Shown one piece after another: positions 8,352 through 16,276 of a stretch of 64,000 nt of DNA. Under the pieces are notes generated by a model. The model did not search any database and was not told the DNA's origin. It saw only the letters and a program-made list of their open reading frames with translations. The DNA lies in assembly GCF_001984215.1 (NCBI RefSeq), contig NZ_CP019420.1, positions 2,666,001 through 2,730,000 on the forward strand, read 5' to 3'. Source of the DNA: Mycobacterium sp. MS1601 (lineage in GTDB: Bacteria; Actinomycetota; Actinomycetes; Mycobacteriales; Mycobacteriaceae). The position numbers and the translations under genes were made by a program. Numbering within the stretch: position 1 is the first letter of the stretch; each line of letters begins with the position of its first letter.

Positions 8352-9208
8352 CAGCCACCACGGTGGGGTTCATCGGCCTTGGCGCCATGGGACTTCCGAT
8401 GGCGCAGCGGGTTGCGGCCGGCGGTCACGCAGTGATCGCGGTCGAGGCGAGTCCGGTGCGAAGCGAACTGGCTCGAGCTGCCGGCATCACGCTGTGCGAC
8501 CTTGCCGACCTGGAGCGTGCGGACATCGTTGTCGCGATGGTGGCAACCGCTGATCAGCTGTCCGCCGTACTCGGCGGCCAAGCGGGTGCGTTCTCGGTGA
8601 TGCCGGCGGGAACCACCTGCGTGGTGATGTCGACCGTGGGGCCGGCCGCTGTGGAGAAGGTGGGGGCCCAGGCGGCCGAGCGTGGCATCGACGTGCTGGA
8701 CGTCCCGGTCACCGGTGGCGTCAATGGCGCCGAGCGCGGCACGCTGACTCTGCTGGTGGGTGGCGACCCCGATGTGGTGGGGCGGGCGGAGGCCGTGCTG
8801 GCATGTATGGGCTCGATCTTCCTGTGCGGCAAGCAGGTTGGCGACGGTCAGTCGGTCAAGGTGGTCAACCAATTACTGTGCAGCGTCCATCTGGCAGCGG
8901 CGGCGGAAGCCCTGATGCTGGCTCAGCGGCTCGGGCTGGACTCCGCACGGGTGCTGGACGCGGTGAAGTCCGGCGCGGGTGGTTCCTGGATGCTGGGTGA
9001 CCGCGGTCCGCGGATGCTCCAGCCAGACCCGCCGTCTCTGACAATGTTGGACATCTTCGTCAAGGACAGCAACATGGTGGCCGAAGCCGCGGCAGACGCC
9101 GGTTTCAGCGCGCCGATCCTGGAAGCCGCCCGCGAAAGATTCCGTCGCGCCGCCGACGCCGGCTACGGCCGCGAGGACGACTCAGAGGTGCGTCGTGCGT
9201 ATCTGTGA
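8348..9208 (+). CDS. 3-hydroxyisobutyrate dehydrogenase-family NAD(P) oxidoreductase
   Basis: This 286-residue beta-hydroxyacid dehydrogenase has the Rossmann motif GFIGLGAMG at residues 7-15, the substrate-loop DVPVTGGVNGAERGTL, and the catalytic Lys within SVKVVNQ (about residue 171). Members include 3-hydroxyisobutyrate, tartronate-semialdehyde and threonate dehydrogenases, and the precise substrate cannot be told from sequence. Its ATG overlaps the symporter stop (ATGA at 8348-8351), so uptake and first oxidation are translationally coupled. It ends 8 nt before the convergent F420-reductase-like gene. Confidence 0.85.
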   Translation: MTATTVGFIGLGAMGLPMAQRVAAGGHAVIAVEASPVRSELARAAGITLCDLADLERADIVVAMVATADQLSAVLGGQAGAFSVMPAGTTCVVMSTVGPAAVEKVGAQAAERGIDVLDVPVTGGVNGAERGTLTLLVGGDPDVVGRAEAVLACMGSIFLCGKQVGDGQSVKVVNQLLCSVHLAAAAEALMLAQRLGLDSARVLDAVKSGAGGSWMLGDRGPRMLQPDPPSLTMLDIFVKDSNMVAEAAADAGFSAPILEAARERFRRAADAGYGREDDSEVRRAYL

Positions 9209-9216
9209 TCCGGCGC

Positions 9217-9885
9217 TCACACTGCGTGCGCACGCCAGTCAGCAGTGCGCTCGGGTGATGCTTCGGCGAGCGCCTTGACCGTGTTCTCGGCATCAAAGTC
9301 CTTGCCGTACACCGGAGTACCAGGCTGTTGGCGCCATGATTCGGAGATCGGGCCGGCATCCACCGGGTCGAAGCCGAGTTGATCGACGATGCCGTGCACC
9401 AGGTCGCGCCCGGCGCCGTCCTCTCCGGCGACAGGCAGCGCGATGCGGCCGGGCGTCCCGCCCGGTGATCCGCTCTCCAGCAGGTGTTTCCACCAGATGC
9501 CGTTGAACACCTTGAACACCGGTGCGCCGATCTGCTCGGCAACCCAGGCGCTCTCGACTTGGCCGCCCTCGATCGCGGCGATCTCACCGTCTCGCTGTTG
9601 CGGGTAGTAGTTGTTGGTCTCGATCACCGGAGCGCCGGGCCGCCGCGCATCCACTATGCCGTCGGCGAGGTCCGGGACGTTCTTCTGCGGAATGCTCACG
9701 ATCACGAGGTCGGCGTCGGTCGCAGCGTCCTTGGCCCATACGGCCGTCGCGCCTGTCTCGTGCGCCAGATCCGCGAGTGTCTCCGGAGAGCGGGAGTTGG
9801 CCACCGCGACATCGTGTCCCAGCTCGCGGAGTCGACGGGTCAGTGTGCCGCCGATCAGTCCTGCCCCGATGATGCCGATCTTCAT
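9217..9885 (-). CDS. F420/NADPH oxidoreductase-like NAD(P)-binding protein
   Basis: The 222-residue protein starts with GIIGAGLIGGTLTRRLRELG, a Rossmann dinucleotide loop, then NSRSPETL and VIVSIPQKNVPDL. This pattern belongs to the NADPH-dependent F420 reductase/FNO-like family. The later NYYPQQRDGEI and KVFNGIWWKHL segments fit the actinobacterial subgroup of unknown substrate. Many such proteins do not have proven F420 activity. It has a clear ribosome site (GGAGGCGACCA before the ATG). It is transcribed alone, convergent with the preceding operon and divergent from the CAP-protein operon. Confidence 0.75.
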   Translation of the reverse strand: MKIGIIGAGLIGGTLTRRLRELGHDVAVANSRSPETLADLAHETGATAVWAKDAATDADLVIVSIPQKNVPDLADGIVDARRPGAPVIETNNYYPQQRDGEIAAIEGGQVESAWVAEQIGAPVFKVFNGIWWKHLLESGSPGGTPGRIALPVAGEDGAGRDLVHGIVDQLGFDPVDAGPISESWRQQPGTPVYGKDFDAENTVKALAEASPERTADWRAHAV

Positions 9886-9960
9886 TGGTCGCCTCCGTGT
9901 GTTTGTCGGGTGTGACGCGCAACGCGGTCCAGTTGTCGTCTATTCCTCCAGGGCTGTTTC

Positions 9961-10006
9961 CTAGGGAAACACCTAGTTATCCGACACTCCTGCCAACCAT
10001 TAACGT
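9961..10006 (+). promoter_or_regulatory. module A box 1 and -10 element
   Basis: CTAGGGAAACACCTAGTTATCC (9961-9982, CTAG repeated 12 bp apart) is followed by TGCCA (9991) and a mycobacterial-type -10 TAACGT (10001-10006). Almost the same arrangement recurs at 14148-14192 before the secreted beta-propeller gene. I infer a binding site for the LuxR regulator encoded between the two copies. Confidence 0.7.
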
Positions 10007-10072
10007 CCCTGTCCGGGAGGGAGAGGTCCGACGGCGGGCCACTCCATCGGCAGGCGACCGAGGCGGGTAATC

Positions 10073-10876
10073 GTGGGGGCAGACGGGACAATAGTGCGCC
10101 GTGTGGTCAGTGCTGTGGTCGCCATGTGCTTGGCAGCCGGAACGGTGTCGATGCCTACTGCGCAGGCTGATGACCCACTGGCGCCCATCAAGGCGCGCGT
10201 CACTGAGAATCGGGCCAGAACGGTCTGCGGCCCGTTGACCTACAACAGTGCACTCGAAGGTGCGGCCCAGTCTCTGGTGCGAGCCGCAAACGCACAATCC
10301 TTCCAGGTCACGGGATACGACGGCACGACGGTGAAGTCCTGGGGTTACGGTGATCCGCAGGCCGAGGCCATCAACCGAGCCTTCGACAATGGTGCGTGGC
10401 AGAACGTCAACAACTGCAACTTCACCGAGTTCGGGGTGGGCTTCATCCGCGACGAGGAGTTCGAAGAGGACACTGTCGGTATCGTCTTCGGCGCGCCGAA
10501 GACCGCCACGCTGCCACCCGGACCCGATCCCAACACAAACCCGACCCTCACTCCTATTCCTGCTGCAGAGCCGCTGACGCCGCCCAAGGTGGCGCCGACG
10601 AATGCGGTGCAGGTGTCATTCGGCCGGGGTGGGTTGCAGTGGACGGTGAATGTCACCAGCACGGCTGACATTCCCGGAACCTGTAGTTATGCAGCAAGCA
10701 ATCCGATGCTACCGGGGGTCAATCGGAACTTCACCATCGCCCCCAACGGCAGGGCCGGCTTCGCTGTTGTTGCTCCGCCGCCGCTGTCGGTCTATCACGT
10801 CGTGGTGGCGTGCAGCGGCCCCTTTGACGGCAAGACCGTGGAGTTCGGCCGCGTCGAGCAGGATGTGAGAGCGTGA
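10073..10876 (+). CDS. secreted CAP-domain protein
   Basis: The 267-residue protein has a signal peptide ending AQA-DD near residue 33. A CAP/SCP-like domain follows: RTVCGPLTYNSALEGAAQSL, QVTGYDGTTVKSWGYG, and NNCNFTEFGVGF with Cys pairing that fits mycobacterial exported CAP proteins. A Pro-rich linker leads to a second small all-beta domain with two Cys. Mycobacterial CAP proteins are exported, some bind lipids, and their function is usually unknown. GTG 10073 is taken as start; an in-frame GTG 21 nt later is possible. The gene begins the module A operon behind the conserved box and overlaps the next secreted-protein gene. Confidence 0.75.
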   Translation: MGADGTIVRRVVSAVVAMCLAAGTVSMPTAQADDPLAPIKARVTENRARTVCGPLTYNSALEGAAQSLVRAANAQSFQVTGYDGTTVKSWGYGDPQAEAINRAFDNGAWQNVNNCNFTEFGVGFIRDEEFEEDTVGIVFGAPKTATLPPGPDPNTNPTLTPIPAAEPLTPPKVAPTNAVQVSFGRGGLQWTVNVTSTADIPGTCSYAASNPMLPGVNRNFTIAPNGRAGFAVVAPPPLSVYHVVVACSGPFDGKTVEFGRVEQDVRA

Positions 10877-11352
10877 TGAAGACCATCCAGATCGCCGCCA
10901 TAGCGTTCGTCTTTGCGGCAACGTCCGCCGTGGTGAACGCGCACGCGGAGCCGAGCTGCCCAGACGGATACACCCCGGACAGCGGAGGCTGCGTCGCGCG
11001 TTTGACCGCGGTCAGCGCAGACAGCGCAGAAGGAACCTTGACCGGCACGCCGATCGGCGGCGCGACACCGGTCACCATCTTCGGCGAACAGCGCTTCTAT
11101 CTGCCTTCGGCCGGATTCGGAAGTGCGCCACCCGATCTCGTCGCGCAGTGGGACGCCGCCATCGCCGGGGCCGGCCCCGGCGCTCCTTCCGACCCCAACT
11201 GGTACGGAGAAGGCAAAGCCGCCGCGTTTCTGCCCAGACAGCTCAACGATCTGGCGGCACGGCTACCCCCGGGCACCATCGTGGTCCGCGGTGAGCCCGA
11301 CCCAACGGACAGCCATCTATTCGAGTTGCAGTCGATTCAGCCGGTCGCCTGA
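10876..11352 (+). CDS. small secreted protein of unknown function
   Basis: The product is about 158 residues. Its Sec signal peptide ends near NAHA-EP, and two Cys lie shortly after it (SCPDGY and GGCVAR), suggesting a disulfide loop. I do not recognise the rest. The start ATG shares a base with the CAP-gene stop (TGATG); GTG 10873 is an equally coupled alternative. A 46-nt gap follows before the LuxR regulator, so CAP protein, this protein and the regulator probably form one transcript. Two exported products cotranscribed with a regulator suggest a cell-envelope or extracellular role. Confidence 0.7.
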   Translation: MKTIQIAAIAFVFAATSAVVNAHAEPSCPDGYTPDSGGCVARLTAVSADSAEGTLTGTPIGGATPVTIFGEQRFYLPSAGFGSAPPDLVAQWDAAIAGAGPGAPSDPNWYGEGKAAAFLPRQLNDLAARLPPGTIVVRGEPDPTDSHLFELQSIQPVA

Positions 11353-11398
11353 CCTCCCACAGTGGGCGTTACCGCCACGGGTGGCGGATCATAAATTC

Positions 11399-14143
11399 AT
11401 GGTCGACGGATCACGCCTGTGCGGTCGCGAAGCCGAAACGCAGGTGTTGACTCAATTCCTGGCCGATGTCAATGAGCCGGCTGCACTGATGTTGCAGGGC
11501 GAACCCGGGATCGGCAAGACGACGTTGTGGCTCGCCGGGGTGGCGCAGGCCCGTGAGCGTGGATTCCACGTTCTCGTCACCCGCCCGGCTGCGGCGGAGT
11601 CGGAGCTGTCCTACTCTTCGCTGGCCGACCTGTTGAGCAGTGTCGATGTCGATGCCTGGTCCACCTTGCCGGATCCACAACGGCGCGCGGTCGACCACGT
11701 TCTGCTGCGGAGCGAAACCGGCGAGCTGCCCACCGATCCGCGCGCTGTGGCGGCAGCAACGTTCTCGGTGCTGCAACGCTTGGCTGCGGACTCTCGGGTG
11801 CTGGTGGCGATCGATGATCTGCAATGGCTGGATACCTCCAGTACGCATGCAGTCGCCTTCGCATTGCGGCGACTCACCGGACGGGTCGCGGTGCTGGTAA
11901 GCACCCGCAGTGACCGCGACAGCACAGCCGCAACCGCGTGGCTGCAACTAGCGGATCCGGATGCAGTTCAACGGATCTCTTTGCAGCCGTTGGACATGAG
12001 CGAGCTGAATACCGTCATCACCGGCCGTGTCGGCAGATCGTTTCCGCGAACGACAATGCAGAAGATCCATGAACTCTCACGAGGCAACCCGTTTTACGGC
12101 CTGGAACTGGCGCGGTCACTGGACGAACACAGCCTCCTACCGACGTCGCTGCCCGCATCCTTGGCGAACGTGGTGAGCAGCCGCGTCGCCAGCCTCGCTG
12201 AGGACGTGCGGGAGGCTCTGCTGGCCGTGGCCTGCCTGGCAAACCCAACTGTCGAGCTGGTTGCCGATGCGGTGGCTTCTGACGCCGAGAGCCTGGTGAC
12301 ATTACTCAAGGGAGCGGAAAGCTCTGCCATCATCGAAATTACAGGTGGACGAGTGAGTTTTGTGCATCCGCTACTCGCTCGCGGCGTCTATATCGAGGCA
12401 GGACCGGTGCTCCGTAGAGCGATGCACGCGAGGTTGGCCAACCTCATCGATGAACCCGAGGCACGTGCACGACACCTTGCTCTCTCCGTCACGCGCGCGT
12501 CCCGGGGAACCATCGAAACGCTGGACATTGCAGCCGAACTGGCCCGCAAGCGCGGGGCGCCGGCAGCCGCAGCCGAACTGCTCGATCTCGCACTGGGGCT
12601 CGGACCGCAGGGTGATACGCCGGGCCGCCGGATCCGCGCAGCGAGTCATCATGTCGCGGCGGGCAACTCCAGCCGAGCCAGGGATCTCCTCAACGAAGCC
12701 ATCGCGCAATCCCGGCCGGGGGGTCTGCGCGCGTGGGCCCTCATGCTGCTGGCCGTCGTGGAACTGTTCGACAACAGCTTCCTCGACGGCGTCAGGGTGC
12801 TTGAGCGCGGATTGCAGGAGGTCGGTGAGAACCTGGCTCTGCGCGGACTCATGTTGGTCACGCAGTCGTTCGCGCTGATCAATGTTGGCCGAACCGCCGA
12901 GGCGTCCGTCAAGATGGAAGATGCCGTTCTGGTTGCAACCAGCTCAGGGGCCTCGGCGTTACTCGGGCAGGCCCTCGGCATGCGCGCCATGGTGCGATTT
13001 CTGCAGGGTGGCGGCCTCGACGACGCCGACCTGCATCGTGCGCTGGAACTTGAGGACACCGAAGCGGACATCCCGATCGCGTTTCGGCCCATCGTGCAGA
13101 ACGCACTGCTGTGGGGCTGGTCAGGTCAACTCGACCAGGCCCGGGACGCGCTGGCCACCATTCGGCGCGGCTGCCTCGAACGCGGGCAGGAGAGTGAGCT
13201 GGTCTTTGTGTCCTTCCACGCATGCTTTGTCGCGGTTTGGCTGGGGGACTTGGAGGAAGCCGCCAAGCTCGCCGAGGACACTGTGGATCGGGCACAACAG
13301 TTGGGCGGCAACGTCTCCCTGTTCATCGCCCTGACGACTCGCGCTGCGGTACGGGCGTACGCTGGTCGCGAGGTCGATGCTCGAGCTGACCTGACCGAGG
13401 CCTTGGCCGCCAATGCACGCAGCGGATTTGCGGCCATGCGCGAATGGCCGACGACGGTGCTCGGCTTCTTGGAAGTGTCGTTGGGTAATTACCGGGCGGC
13501 GCTGACAACCCTGGCCCCGCTGATCGCTCGAGTGACTGCAAACCCCGAGGCGACGGAGATGAGTACCGCGGCCTTCATCCCGGATGCTGTTGAAGCACTG
13601 ATCCACACTGGGCGACTGGGCGAAGCTGAGGCGTTGATCGACATGCTGGAACGAAATGGCCGCCGACTCGATCGCCCGTGGATGCTGGCGGTGGGCGGAC
13701 GTGGTCGGAGCATGCTCCTGGCCGCCCGTGGAGAGTACGACGCGGCTCTCCGCGTCGGGGAATACGCGCTGGTGGCGCACAATCGAATCGCGATGCCCTT
13801 CGAACGTGCGCGAACACTGTTGACTATCGGCATAATCCAGCGCCATCGGCGACACCAGCAGGCTGGGGCGGCATTCCTCGACGAGGCGCTGAACGTGTTC
13901 GAGCAGTTGGGAACCGAACTCTGGGCGGCCCGCACGCGTGCCGAGATGGTCGTCCGGAACACCCTCACCCCGGCAGAACAGCGAGTCGCCAGACTGACGG
14001 CATCTGGAATGACGAACAGCGAGGTTGCCGCAGCGCTGTTCGTCAGTGCGAAGACGGTCGAGTTTCATCTTGCCAGCGTCTACCGCAAGCTCGGTATTCG
14101 CTCACGGGCCGAACTCGGCCGGCTCATGCGTGAAGGTGACTAG
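11399..14143 (+). CDS. LAL-type LuxR regulator (module A)
   Basis: This 914-residue large ATP-binding LuxR regulator has an N-terminal AAA/NACHT-like ATPase domain with LCGREAETQVL, Walker A GEPGIGKTT (about residues 34-42) and Walker B VLVAIDDLQWLD (about 134-145). A long TPR-like helical middle follows. A C-terminal LuxR helix-turn-helix, LTPAEQRVARLTASGMTNSE to KTVEFHLASVYRKLGI, lies at about residues 857-900. Such proteins bind an inducer and ATP, then activate transcription. The gene is flanked by two copies of the CTAGGGAA box: one before the operon it ends, one 5 nt after its own stop codon. Positive autoregulation plus control of the next gene is the simplest reading. ATG 11399 starts just before the conserved domain. 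Confidence 0.9.
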   Translation: MVDGSRLCGREAETQVLTQFLADVNEPAALMLQGEPGIGKTTLWLAGVAQARERGFHVLVTRPAAAESELSYSSLADLLSSVDVDAWSTLPDPQRRAVDHVLLRSETGELPTDPRAVAAATFSVLQRLAADSRVLVAIDDLQWLDTSSTHAVAFALRRLTGRVAVLVSTRSDRDSTAATAWLQLADPDAVQRISLQPLDMSELNTVITGRVGRSFPRTTMQKIHELSRGNPFYGLELARSLDEHSLLPTSLPASLANVVSSRVASLAEDVREALLAVACLANPTVELVADAVASDAESLVTLLKGAESSAIIEITGGRVSFVHPLLARGVYIEAGPVLRRAMHARLANLIDEPEARARHLALSVTRASRGTIETLDIAAELARKRGAPAAAAELLDLALGLGPQGDTPGRRIRAASHHVAAGNSSRARDLLNEAIAQSRPGGLRAWALMLLAVVELFDNSFLDGVRVLERGLQEVGENLALRGLMLVTQSFALINVGRTAEASVKMEDAVLVATSSGASALLGQALGMRAMVRFLQGGGLDDADLHRALELEDTEADIPIAFRPIVQNALLWGWSGQLDQARDALATIRRGCLERGQESELVFVSFHACFVAVWLGDLEEAAKLAEDTVDRAQQLGGNVSLFIALTTRAAVRAYAGREVDARADLTEALAANARSGFAAMREWPTTVLGFLEVSLGNYRAALTTLAPLIARVTANPEATEMSTAAFIPDAVEALIHTGRLGEAEALIDMLERNGRRLDRPWMLAVGGRGRSMLLAARGEYDAALRVGEYALVAHNRIAMPFERARTLLTIGIIQRHRRHQQAGAAFLDEALNVFEQLGTELWAARTRAEMVVRNTLTPAEQRVARLTASGMTNSEVAAALFVSAKTVEFHLASVYRKLGIRSRAELGRLMREGD

Positions 14144-14147
14144 TTTT

Positions 14148-14192
14148 CTAGGGAATCACCTAGTTACCCCCGGATTTGCCACTGACTAACGT
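14148..14192 (+). promoter_or_regulatory. module A box 2 and -10 element
   Basis: CTAGGGAATCACCTAGTTACCC (14148-14169) matches box 1 at 20 of 22 positions. It is followed by TGCCA (14177) and TAACGT (14187-14192), at 17 and 27 nt from the second CTAG against 18 and 28 nt at box 1. A further CTAG overlaps the luxR stop at 14140. The start of the secreted beta-propeller gene lies 32 nt downstream of the -10. Confidence 0.7.
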
Positions 14193-14224
14193 CGAGTGCA
14201 GGAACGCGCGACGGGGGATTCCGA

Positions 14225-16225
14225 ATGGGTAAAACGGTTTTCGAGTATCTGGGTACCGGTGTGGCGATCGCCGGCGCAGGTATCTGCATCGCCGGTGCGA
14301 CGGGTGTGGCATACGCCGAGACCGAGCCGAGTGATCCGTCGTCGGCTTCGGAGGCCGCGGGCACCGACAGCGCCGAGGAATCCGAACCCGCCGATGACGC
14401 GGAGCAGACGGATGAGGATCCCCGGCCGAGGGACGAGGAGCCCGAACCGAGGGACGAGGAGTCCGAACCGAGGGACGAGGACAGCTTCGAAACCGTGAGT
14501 ACCTCGGTGGACGAGCCGCAAACGCCGGATTGGCAGACGAACTTGTCGCAGTCGTCGGATGAGACAGAGCCAGGTGATGGGTACTCCGCAACCTCGACGA
14601 AGCAAACGGAGTCCACCGTCGAACTCGCCGAGCAGGATACGACCGAACCCACACCGGATGCGACTGAACCCGTTCGGGAACCGGAACCCGAGCCCGAACC
14701 CACCGGACCCGTCACCGCGATCGAGACGGAACCCGTTCCCACTGCCACTCCGACAGAAGCAGTTGAGGAGAACCATGCGCATCTCCACACCGCAGCGACC
14801 GGCCGCACCGCGAACGCGACGGTCACTGCCAATCCGGTGGAGAATCTGCTGGTTGGTGTGCTGACCTTCTTAGGGCTCAATACCCCTGAGGCTCCGGACA
14901 ATCCGCTGGGTGCGCTGGTTTGGGGGCTGTTCCGTCGCATCGAGAGCTCTCTCGGCGTGGTGCCCAGGCCGGGGGATCCCACGGTGAACGCGCCGACCGC
15001 CGAAGGTGTTGTTACCGGCGAGGTCGGTGTGAAGGGGACACCCGGACTACCCGTGACGTTCACCGGCACCGTGGACCCCGCACAGGGCACAGTGGTCTTG
15101 AAGCCCGATGGCTCGTTCACCTTCACGCCCAGCCAGACTGCTCGTCTGGCTGCCGGTGCGCCCGGTGGTGCCGTCACCGCAACGTTCACGGTGACGGCGA
15201 GCAACGGGCTGGCCGCCACCAACACCACTCTCACCGTTCCGGTCAGCCCACTGGAGGCGGGCACTGTGCTCGCCACCATAAACGTGGGCGGGTATCCGTC
15301 GGAGATGGTGGTCAGCCCAGACGGAGCCTCGCTGTATATCGCCGCGCTGGTTGTCGACCTCGGGGCCGGCACCGGCACCTATGTAGTCAAGGTGATCGAC
15401 ACGGGCACCAACACCGTCCGCGCCTCGATTCCCCTTGGCGACAATGGGTTGACAGACCTCGCACTCACCCCGGATGGCACCTATGCCTACGTCACCACCT
15501 TCGAGGACAAGGCAGTGGCGGTGATCGACACAGCCACCAATACGGTCACGGCGACCATCCAGGTCAACGGGTCACCGTCGGAAGTGGCCTTCACGCCGGA
15601 CGGTGCGTATGCCTATGTCACGAACTCCAGCTATCCGTTCGGGTATGTGGCGGTGATCGACACCGCCACCCAGACGAAGATCGGTGAGATCCCGGTGAGC
15701 TTCAGCCCGAGTGGTCTTGCCATCGCCGATACACCGATGAACGCCTTGGCCTATGTCGCCCAGGGAAATGTAGACGGTGCGTTCACGGTGAGGGTGATCG
15801 ACACCGCAGTGAACATCACCGTAGCCACGATCAGCCTGGATACCCCAGCGGGCGCGATGGTGGCCAGTCCCGACGGCTCGCACGTCTACATTAGTGACAA
15901 CAGCACCGAGGGCCTGCTGTATGTGATCGACACCGCCACCAACACCATCGGACACACCATCGTGTTTCGCGACTGGTTGTCTTCACCGGTGGTGAGCCCT
16001 GATGGAGCCCGCGTCTACGTCCTCGAGCACTCAGACGAGCAAGTCGAGGTGCGGGTGATCGATACCTCGACAGGTGCCGTGTTCCGAGAGCCGCTCACGG
16101 TGGGCGACTTCAGTGGTCTGGCGGTCAGCGCCGACGGCAGTATGTTGTACGCCGCCAACTCCACTGACGACACCATCTCGGTGATCTACACCGGCAACCG
16201 GGCCGCCGACGGCGCGGACGCGTGA
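14225..16225 (+). CDS. secreted YVTN beta-propeller protein with acidic linker
   Basis: The 666-residue exported protein has several parts. A signal peptide ends VAYA-ET near residue 31. An acidic Glu/Asp/Pro linker covers about residues 32-180. A short mycobacterial segment NPVENLLVGVLTFLGLN starts near 203. A VCBS/Ig-like domain (about 255-345) contains GTVVLKPDGSFTFTP. A seven-bladed-type propeller (about 346-660) is made of repeats such as VVSPDGASLYIA, LTPDGTYAYVT and VIDTATNTVTATI. Propellers of this class are extracellular adhesion or binding modules; no enzyme motif is visible. A Shine-Dalgarno GGGGG precedes the ATG. The conserved box upstream makes it the probable main target of the module A regulator. 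The layout (signal, acidic linker, functional domain) matches the module B toxin. Confidence 0.85.
   Translation: MGKTVFEYLGTGVAIAGAGICIAGATGVAYAETEPSDPSSASEAAGTDSAEESEPADDAEQTDEDPRPRDEEPEPRDEESEPRDEDSFETVSTSVDEPQTPDWQTNLSQSSDETEPGDGYSATSTKQTESTVELAEQDTTEPTPDATEPVREPEPEPEPTGPVTAIETEPVPTATPTEAVEENHAHLHTAATGRTANATVTANPVENLLVGVLTFLGLNTPEAPDNPLGALVWGLFRRIESSLGVVPRPGDPTVNAPTAEGVVTGEVGVKGTPGLPVTFTGTVDPAQGTVVLKPDGSFTFTPSQTARLAAGAPGGAVTATFTVTASNGLAATNTTLTVPVSPLEAGTVLATINVGGYPSEMVVSPDGASLYIAALVVDLGAGTGTYVVKVIDTGTNTVRASIPLGDNGLTDLALTPDGTYAYVTTFEDKAVAVIDTATNTVTATIQVNGSPSEVAFTPDGAYAYVTNSSYPFGYVAVIDTATQTKIGEIPVSFSPSGLAIADTPMNALAYVAQGNVDGAFTVRVIDTAVNITVATISLDTPAGAMVASPDGSHVYISDNSTEGLLYVIDTATNTIGHTIVFRDWLSSPVVSPDGARVYVLEHSDEQVEVRVIDTSTGAVFREPLTVGDFSGLAVSADGSMLYAANSTDDTISVIYTGNRAADGADA
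14426..14488 (+). repeat. 21-bp tandem repeat in the acidic linker
   Basis: Three copies of a 21-bp unit starting CCGAGGGACGAGGA (at 14426, 14447 and 14468) encode repeats of PRDEE(S/P)E. The last copy diverges at its 3' end. This is a coding repeat in the disordered linker and is likely to vary in copy number between strains. Confidence 0.7.
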
Positions 16226-16276
16226 TCGGCCTATCCCTGCAAGCACTGCAAGTCTGATGGCGAACACCCGACGAGA

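Noticed and set aside
14164..15378. Long open frame antisense to the beta-propeller gene
   Set aside because: It is Ser/Val-rich low-complexity sequence produced by the acidic and Gly/Thr-rich codons on the other strand; no start context or family match.
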